This document shows, one piece after another, positions 21,401 through 27,819 of a stretch of 27,819 bases of DNA. The stretch is taken from the NCBI GenBank assembly GCA_036897625.1, contig JAYMTA010000496.1, positions 1-27,819 on the forward strand, given 5' to 3'. The stretch comes from Pelargonium cotyledonis. Its lineage: Eukaryota > Streptophyta > Magnoliopsida > Geraniales > Geraniaceae. The notes beneath the pieces are model-generated. The model ran no database searches and had not been told where the DNA came from. It worked only from the letters and a program-made list of their open reading frames with translations. The number at the start of each line of letters is the position of its first letter. Position 1 is the first letter of the stretch. A program made the position numbers and the translations under genes.

Positions 21401-23529
21401 TAATTGACCAGCTAATATGAGTGTCTGGACATGCAAGTAGGTAGCAGATCTAAGAAACAACTGATGAGAAGTATCATAAAAATAAACTGTTGACAAAGTT
21501 CCAGAACCATGCCACATTGAACATTGAACAAGAGTACCCGTTAACAAGTCATGGGAGCAAGATAGCAAATTATATAATTTAGACAAGGAAAATACTACAA
21601 CCTTGGCACTGTAAACGATTGTGCAGACCTTGACCAGCAGCAGGGCCAAGAACCAGATGATCAAATTTATTGTTATGTTTCTTTGGAAGGTCTTCTCCAG
21701 ATGACTTTTGATGCAGCTCAACAACTGAAAATGGCAGAACTATTCTCCATAAAATTTACAACAAAAAAAGAATATAACTTGTTGAAAAAGGAAAAAAAAA
21801 ATATTACAGGTAAGTAGAATTAGAGGATGGAACAATCACCAGAGAACAAATATGGAAGGAAGAAAAGAAGAGGGAGACAGAAGAGGAGTTTACGCCATCC
21901 GACATGCATCTTTATGTCCATTGATTTTTCTAGGAGTACGTAGGAGCTGACTATCAAAAACTATCTTCAGGGCCAAGCAGCAACAAGCAAAAATTACTGA
22001 GTATCTCCAAGCATTAATCTCGTACGGTGCTTTGAACAAGTAAACATTAAAATAAAAATAAGGAATGGAAACTAATGCAACTTATAAGGCATACATAACA
22101 ATCAAATTTTCCAAATATATACATACATCATCACCAATAAGAATTCTGTCTGGAGCCCAAAATAATTTAAACAGCAAAAAGAGAGGACTGGCTGTAAGCT
22201 TGTTAGCAAAATCATTACAATTCTGATAAGGAGCCAATAGTAATGATCACCCTCTAGAACTGCATAACTGCTGACAGATTATTTTCCACTCAAACAAATA
22301 ACTTGGTGAGAGTAGTAAAACATAATAGCAATCATTACACAATTACAAAACTACCCATAAGTCCCACCCTATGTTGCACCAATACCGACACGCGACACGA
22401 TTCGCGACGCAATTCGGACACACGATTCACCATTTTCAAAAAAGTAAGACATGATACGTTACCGACACGTTAATTTTTTTGTTAAATAAATATTTTTTAT
22501 ATAGCAAATTATATGTATTCATAGGTTTTAATTGCATTGAAATTGAACTAGATAGTATATTAAACTAAAATTAACATAAATTCAACCTAAATATTAAATT
22601 TTAATAAACAAAACAAGTGATTTGACTTAAAATATTAAATTTTAATAAAAAAATAAGGCAATGAGTGTTAGAAGAGAATCGGAAGAGTGTCGTGTCCGAC
22701 ACCGACACGCTGCTGGAGGAGAGTGTCGGGGATTCATAGGGCCCCCCCATCCCAACAACTAACACCGTCACACTCCTCACTTCCGATAGAGCTCACTCTG
22801 TTGTTCAAACATACCTCTCTTGTACCTTCTCCGTGGCATTACAGCCAGCGTCCATGAAAGGTTTCTACCATAATTGTGCTCATATCACAAAGTAAGGCTG
22901 TGAGGAAGGTTGATTGGGGAATGAAGCACGGAACTAATGCTGAGTGTTATTTTTTTTTTTTGTGGAACAGTGGTGGATTGGGTAGGCACAGAAAAAATCG
23001 AGGTCGATTTAGATGCTACAGATTAATACAATAAAGAACAAACAAAAAGCAGGACCCCTGAATTCATTGAGAAATGCTCTTGCAGTTATGCAATCACTGC
23101 TAGTCAGCTTCAAATTAACTGCCCAACAAACAACTTTGCAAATTGCAAAATTTGTTGTATTTCCTCGTCCCAATCTAGAGCGATTTCTGTTAGTAGGCTC
23201 TTAGGTAAGATACAACAATGGGGCCATGAGGGACAGTGAAGAAACAACTTTTAGGCATGCCAAAACTACTTGGTATTCTACATTCCTCATAATCAATTAA
23301 CAATTCTTCTACAGAGCACAAGCCACAAATTCACATGTTCAGAAACATTGAACTAGGTTTTGACAACAAGAAGAATGACAAAACCACCCTCAAATCAATC
23401 AAATAACACAAATAAATTTCAAATTAAAAAATGATACCAAGTGAATTCTGTTACCATAAAAACCCTAAATGCCCAGATAAAAAAATGTGCATCTGCAAAT
23501 GGGGGAGGCATGGCTGAGGCTAACCTCAT
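18463..23529 (-). CDS. plant glycosyltransferase-like (nucleotide-diphospho-sugar transferase fold) type II membrane protein
   Basis: Minus-strand exons: 23529-23455 (MRLASAMPPPFADAHFFIWA...), about 22018-21904 (INAWRYSVIFACCCLALKIV, a membrane anchor with exon 1's end), 21724-21602 (HLVLGPAAGQGL), 21163-20976 (ISFVTVFAIYNTS, ERAMAILNIFINFIQ), 20193-20050 (QSNVIILTDPASDL, YPIQGEYSRDNLML), 19554-19331 (THYIFTDSDISVVDDLG, FHLALTFRNNKEQPLNSGF), 19037-18779 (MLGDQMALAWVVKSHP, LFLPCATYNWTPPEGAGQFH), 18591-18463 (VIHFKGSRKRLMLESWNFY, ending KYDF). The phases of exons 3-8 all agree. FTDSDI is a DxD-type metal/nucleotide-sugar site, and the N-terminal hydrophobic segment implies a Golgi type II protein. 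Substrate unknown. The exon 2/3 junction is unresolved: the best-looking donor (GTAAAC at 21893) gives the wrong phase, and the in-phase donor (GTCGGA at 21903) is weak. Confidence 0.8.
18666..18771 (+). repeat. short SINE-like insertion beside a splice donor
   Basis: A-box-like gtagggcaagtggttga and B-box-like acaagttcgagtctc are 30-35 bp apart. An A-rich tail (aaaaaacaaaaaaaaataag, about 18750-18770) follows. It is inserted antisense in the last intron of the glycosyltransferase gene, and its tail ends within about 10 nt of the donor at 18778. On the gene's strand that tail makes the start of the intron U-rich. No cloverleaf or CCA-type end is present, so it is not a functional tRNA. Confidence 0.5.
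22370..22742. repeat. MITE-like element in glycosyltransferase intron 1
   Basis: The left end ccctatgttgcaccaata and the right end ggggattcataggg share an inverted CCCTATG. Both ends carry inward gacacg/cgtgtc blocks (accgacacgcgacacgattc on the left, gtgtcgtgtccgacaccgac on the right). The interior is AT-rich and non-coding, with a repeated aaatattaaattttaataaa motif near 22590 and 22633. The target duplication is obscured by C-rich flanking sequence. Confidence 0.5.
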
Positions 23530-23720
23530 AATCCAGCAGCAGCTAGGCTCCTGGAAAGGTCCGATTAGAGAGCAATGGTGCAAGGGCGCCGGAGGGAGAG
23601 ACCGAGGTGAGGCGTAGGTGGTGGAGCCGAGGATGGTCGCGTTCGCTGCTGGAAACACAGACGGAGATGGCGCGGTATGTGACTGGGCGTGGCGGGTCGG
23701 ACTGAGAACCGGCAGTTGAT
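23530..23720 (-). promoter_or_regulatory. GC-rich 5' leader/promoter-proximal region of the glycosyltransferase gene
   Basis: The only GC-rich island in this part of the window lies directly upstream of the proposed ATG at 23529. It ends where a T-rich retroposon tail begins at about 23733. It reads openly in more than one frame, so an ATG further upstream cannot be excluded. No TATA box is visible. Confidence 0.4.
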
Positions 23721-23732
23721 CATAGGTGTTTT

Positions 23733-24005
23733 AAGTTTTTTATTTTTATTTTTTTTTAAGAGATGGGTCATTTATATTAATAACCTAAATCAATTACAAC
23801 CTAATATAATGATTCCAGCTATCCGAACTAGGCACAGACCATAGAAACCCCACAAACGAGGCCTATCATCACTGATTCGATGACGCATGAGGCGAACCTA
23901 ACCTTATTCGAATCCACTACACTCAAGACCAACATAATGCTAGACCACAAGAACTAGAAATATAACATAGCAAAACAAAATATAATTTGCAACTTAACAT
24001 CAAAA
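23733..24005 (-). repeat. retroposon 3' end with poly(A) tail
   Basis: On the minus strand a sequence ending gttattaatataaatgaccc is followed by an A-rich tail (plus-strand T tract at about 23736-23757). The body has fragments that could be the last codons of a LINE reverse transcriptase region, but they are too short to name. It lies immediately upstream of the glycosyltransferase leader, so it may have displaced the original promoter. Confidence 0.4.
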
Positions 24006-24537
24006 CAATCCGGGTAAAAGGCACCAATGGTACCCAAAGTTTGCCTTGAATCTCAATTTGGTACCCAATCTTTAATTGTGTCAGACTTAGTATCTACATT
24101 TGTATTTTCAGTCAAATGTAGTGCCCACCGTCAACCACCGTCAAGTGCTCCGTGATGTCTTCGCCATGTCACCCGAGAGATGCTGACTTGGAAAAATCTG
24201 TCTGACCTAGCTCAATGTGGCACGTTCCCATTAGGATGATGTGGCATTCTAATATTTTATTATTTTTTCAATTTTTAAAACCCAAAAAATTGAGCCCACT
24301 TTACCTTCTTCTCACTCTCCCACGCTCAATTTGTGTTTCGAAATGAACCTTGTTCTTCTCACTCTCCCATCTGTGTCCAAATTTTTCTCTTACTCTTTTT
24401 TTTTTCTTCGATTTCTTCAATCTCCTCGACTATCTCTTCTTCATTTTGACTGTCTGTACTCCATTGGTATTCGTATTTAGGGCTTTGTTTGTTTGATTTT
24501 GTGATTTGCTGGTTGTATTTGGGGATTTGTAACCCGA

Positions 24538-25100
24538 ATGGCTCCTCAAAGGTTTATCGAGTATGGAATTAACAGAGACTACGAAGGAGAGAAGATATAT
24601 TGTTGCTCAGGAGTTCTGGTAGTTAGATGCATTTCGTGAACTGAGAAAAACCCTGGTCGGAGGTTTTATCGTTGCCCGTTCTTCATGGTTGAGTTGCCAA
24701 AGTTCAATATGAATCAGGTATTTGTTTCCAGTTGATGAGTTTTAAATTTTGAAATTTTGGTTTTTGTTTGCAGAGTCTGACCAGGAACTGTGGATTTTTT
24801 GACTGGTTTGACGACTCTTTGGATGAGCATAATTACTACAAACAAGTGATAAAAGATTTATACGAGGATAGGAAGTCTTTGTTGCGACAATTGAAAAATA
24901 GGAACAATAGCCTATCTGGGTTTGAAGAGGCAAGCAGTTCAGCAACAGCTGTGATGGATAATTGTTGGCATTCTTCATCAAGCTGCTCAGGCTACTCCAA
25001 AAAGAATACAAGAGTTAGATCTGTAGATAGGGAAAAAATGATCTATGGAAATATTTGTATTTGTGTGATAGTTTGCTGGCTTGTTGTTGGTATGTTTTAG
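24538..25100 (+). pseudogene. GRF-type zinc-finger protein with C-terminal membrane segment (one nonsense codon)
   Basis: Two exons, 24538-24717 and 24774-25100, with a 56-bp GT-AG intron joining in phase 0; about 168 codons. The zinc finger begins at CCSG with VRC, continues with TEKNPGRRFYRCPFF and ends with NCGFFDWFDD, the C...GR.FY.C...CGFF.W pattern of the GRF family. The middle (YYKQVIKDLYEDRKSLLRQL) looks like a short coiled coil. The last ~20 residues (GNICICVIVCWLVVG) form a hydrophobic tail suitable for membrane anchoring. GRF domains bind single-stranded nucleic acid in other proteins; the role of the plant GRF-membrane type is unknown. An in-frame TGA at 24637-24639, inside the finger, breaks this copy. 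Otherwise the frame and splice sites are clean. Confidence 0.75.
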
Positions 25101-25659
25101 GTGATAGTTTGGTAGGTTGAAACACTTAATGTAATGTCAGTGATGTTGGTTATTAATGAATGCATTTTGTTTTGGTATGAATTATTGAATTGTATTTGGT
25201 TATGTTGAAGTGTAGTTTTAGTGTTGTCTGTTTGTACACAACCATGGCTTAATGATCCCTGAATACATACCAAGTTGGAAACAAGTGATCTGTTAAATTA
25301 AAACAAACCAATATCATGCCTTGATATATATATAGAAGTAACTGGAACTTTAAAACAAACCAATATCATGCCTGGATACATATATAGAATCAAACATCTA
25401 ATCTGTGAAGTTAAAACATTGCAATTAATTGCCATCATAACATAATTATCCAAAAGACATGGCTAAACCACATCCAAACCACCTCAGTTCACAACTTGTC
25501 CAAATCAACCCTAAAACTTCCAAAGTACAGTGCCTAAACCATATGAAAACATCCAAAAGTCATTTGTCAGTGTTACATCATCCCTTAAATTAACCACAAA
25601 AAACACATATGAACTGACTTAGCAAAAAATGCCAACAAAAAGAACCCCCAGCGTTGCCT
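25101..25659. other. convergent spacer inside the MULE, with a 52-bp tandem repeat
   Basis: It holds the 3' flanks of both element genes. The 21-base block aaaacaaaccaatatcatg plus cc occurs at 25300-25320 and again at 25352-25372, a partial tandem duplication with period 52 that includes the following atatatatagaa motif. No gene is supported. Confidence 0.6.
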
Positions 25660-27819
25660 TCAGTAGTGCCAAATCTTGCTTGTGGATACAACTCCCTTCT
25701 TTGCTTTAGATCTCTTCCTCTTTATGATATTGTTCCCTTTAGTGTTGGAGTTGTTTCCACTGTCAGGAGCTGTTGAAACTGGTGCAGATAGCACTCTTTA
25801 TGAGTCTTTTCCAGGCTGCATTAGACATTGCAAAGTTGATGTCACTGAACTTTTTAAAATCATACACAGAGAATTATATTGAAGCATAGGAACTGACTTA
25901 CATCTAAAATAGCCATTCCAGTTTTTGGGTTCTGATATAGCCCCATTCCAGTCATCCTCCTTGGGATATAAGTTGGAGGCTTACCCCAGAGAGGCCTTGG
26001 TGGCTACCACAATGGTCTGGGTGGTGGTACAAGTATTGGTGAGGCAGGTAGATCAGACACTGGTGGAGGAAAGGGTTGTGCAGGTTCAGTCAAGGTTAAG
26101 TGCCACTGGTTCCTGTCATCCATGTCCACCATCATCCTACACTCTTCAGTCTTAGGCACAGCCTCATTGGTAGGATGGTCTTCATTCATTTGCACATGGT
26201 GAACTGTGCCCTCCTTATTGTTGCCTTGTGGTGCTTGTTGTTGAGTTTCATGCTCTTGTGAAGGTTGCTGGGACATTGGAATGTCATCATTGTTATCTTG
26301 TACTTCCTTCTCCTGAAAATGACATCATAACCAATCAAATAATGCAACCCCATAGTCCTAGAGTCAGTGTAAGAAAATTGAAACTAGCTAAATGTTTACC
26401 TGTTGTTGTTCTTGTTGTGTTTGTGCTGCTTCAATTTCAAGGTAATAAGCCCTATCAGGGCATCCTCTCTTATTGTGGTGGAGTTTTTTTACACCATCCA
26501 CAAGTTATTTGCCTAGTTGGCTTGTCCTTCACTTTGCTTTTTTGGTTGCTCTTCCCTGATTTCTCACCCTTCTCAAGTCTTCTTTTCTTTTTTCTTCTGC
26601 CTGGCAATGATTTGATCTCTGGGGGAAGCAGTGGTGGCAAATTCACAGTTGGCCATAATTCCTCTCCCCTAATGGGCTCTAGTTGATAGGAGTAGCTTCT
26701 TAGAATGTTGACCTTAGAGGTCCAGCCATGTAGGTAGTTCTCAGCATCCCTTCCCTCATATTGAATTGCACATACAACATGTGCACATGGGATTCCTGTG
26801 ATATCCCATCTTCTACATGTACAATTCATTTCATTCAACTTAACCACATGCTTTTTCCCATCAAATCCCTCAACATCATAACCATTGTCAGATTTGAATA
26901 TTACATTCCATTCACAAGCCAAATCCGTATTTTAAATAAGCCTTTTTTGTATCCTAGGTCCATACTCAAAAGCCCATTTCTCCCCCACTAACCCTCTTTC
27001 CCCTCATTCTCTTTGCAACAAACAACCTAATGTGCTCCATCAATGTAATTATACACTTATGCCTAGCTTCTATGATGATAGCATTAAAACTTTCACACAT
27101 ATTGTTATCTACATTCTCACATTTGACATCTATCGGAAACATTGATCTGGCACAATGCTTTGGATCCAAATATGTTAGATCCTCATAAGCCACAGCATTC
27201 ATACTAAGGGCCATGTCATACATGAACCTCCTAAATTGTTCAAAATACGTTGCCTTACTAGTAGCCCAAAATCTCTTTTTCAAGTCCTTACCTCTATGTC
27301 TTTTTCTCCAGTTGGCATATATGTGTCTTGCACACATTCTCTGCTGCACATTTGGGACTACAGAATGGATGGCATTCATCAAACCCTACAACATATCAAG
27401 TCAACACCATGACATAGTTAGATGCAAACAACATTTTAGTTACAAACATAATTGAAATGCACATGTTACAAAATATTACAAATATGATTACCTTATGTTG
27501 GTCTGAGATCAAACACCAACCTGCTCCATCACCAATGTTGATATCTTCACCTAATAGTCGCAAAAACCACTTTCATGATTCTGTGTTCTCCACCTCTACC
27601 ACTGCCCATGCTATGGGAAACATTTGATTATTGGCATCAATACCAATAGCAGTGAGTAGTTCATCTTTCATTATACCCTTTAGAAAACAACCATCTATCC
27701 CCACAAACTTCCTACACCCATTGATAAACCCATCATTGCAGGCAGACAAACACATATACATTCTCTTAAACCGTGACCTACCACTAACCTCATCCCTCTG
27801 AGTTTTAACATACACACTA
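25660..27819 (-). pseudogene. MuDR-type MULE transposase, N-terminus outside window, several inactivating changes
   Basis: Exons (minus): beyond 27819 to 27492; 27385-26400; 26312-25902; 25815-25660, all GT-AG. Exon 1 holds FVGIDGCFLKG and TAIGIDANNQMFPIAWAVVE, the first catalytic Asp region of the MULE DDE domain, and LISDQHK for the second. Exon 2 has RMCARHIYANWRK, CESFNAIIIEARHKCI, a SWIM zinc finger (CTCRRWDITGIPCAHVV) and a C-x2-C-x4-H-x4-C knuckle (CGWC...HNKRGC). Exons 3-4 give a Gln-rich tail with GMGLYQNPKTGMAILD. The protein should cut and move the element. Lesions: TGA at 27575-27573 in place of Trp, +1 shift near 26966, TAA at 26934-26932, a +1 shift in a seven-A run (26484-26490) that splits the knuckle, TAG at 26006-26004, TAA at 25800-25798. 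Clearly a pseudogene. Confidence 0.9.

Larger units (their letters stand above)
24011..27819. mobile_element. Mutator-like element (MULE) with transposase and GRF zinc-finger gene, right end outside window
   Basis: The probable left terminal repeat starts with gggtaaaaggcaccaatggt near 24011, a sequence type common at ends of plant repeats. A non-coding terminal region of about 520 bp follows. Cargo: a GRF zinc-finger gene on plus (24538-25100) and a MuDR-type transposase on minus (25660 to beyond 27819), convergent with a 560-bp gap. The second terminal repeat and the 9-bp target duplication would lie right of 27819, so the element boundary is inferred. Both genes carry nonsense codons, so this copy cannot encode its own transposition. 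Confidence 0.6.

Noticed and set aside
24637-24639. TGA in the GRF finger as a recoded (selenocysteine) codon
   Set aside because: Land plants lack the selenocysteine insertion machinery and no recoding structure is evident, so a plain nonsense mutation is more likely.
26228-26686. Plus-strand open frame of 152 codons with hydrophobic stretches
   Set aside because: It is a shadow of the transposase C-terminal exons, whose motifs are clear on the other strand.
1-27819. CRISPR array, operon or prokaryotic system
   Set aside because: Spliced plant genes and eukaryotic transposons throughout, and no regularly spaced short repeats were found.

Overview
This is nuclear DNA from a flowering plant, probably a eudicot. 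The evidence is multi-exon genes with GT-AG introns, low GC with AT-rich spacers, plant-only protein families (XBAT-type RING ligase, PIRL-type LRR, F-box, alkenal reductase), and a dense load of plant transposon remains (Ty3/gypsy, LINE, Stowaway and hAT-like MITEs, tRNA-derived SINE-like pieces, a Mutator-like element). The species cannot be named from sequence alone. Only two genes look intact: an XBAT35-like E3 ubiquitin ligase on the plus strand (12815-17571, ten exons) and a glycosyltransferase-like gene on the minus strand (23529-18463, about nine exons). They are convergent, with about 0.9 kb between their stop codons.

Left part (1-6340): two copies of the first exon of an NADP-dependent alkenal/double-bond reductase on the minus strand, each with its own 1-base frameshift. 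The left copy still has its second exon running off the window edge. Then come a SINE-like repeat, a small foldback element, an internally deleted Ty3/gypsy retrotransposon on the minus strand (gag zinc knuckle, protease and reverse transcriptase joined directly to the integrase C-terminus), an LTR-like or promoter-like stretch, a frameshifted F-box pseudogene and a LINE 3' end with an RNase H-like domain.

Middle (6340-12800): a terminal exon of a PIRL-type leucine-rich repeat gene with no upstream exon visible in the next 4.8 kb, then repeat-rich DNA holding two related hAT-like MITEs, a Stowaway MITE and a diverged tandem duplication with a period near 400 bp.

Right part (12800-27819): the XBAT35-like gene includes a 75-nt in-frame exon encoding a strongly basic segment, matching the alternatively spliced nuclear-localisation exon known in Arabidopsis XBAT35. 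After the glycosyltransferase gene come a retroposon tail and a Mutator-like element that begins near 24011 and runs off the right edge. That element carries a decaying MuDR-type transposase (minus strand) and, convergent to it, a two-exon GRF zinc-finger protein with a C-terminal membrane segment. This layout resembles the mudrA/mudrB arrangement of maize MuDR with an unrelated second gene, and it is the most unusual system in the window.
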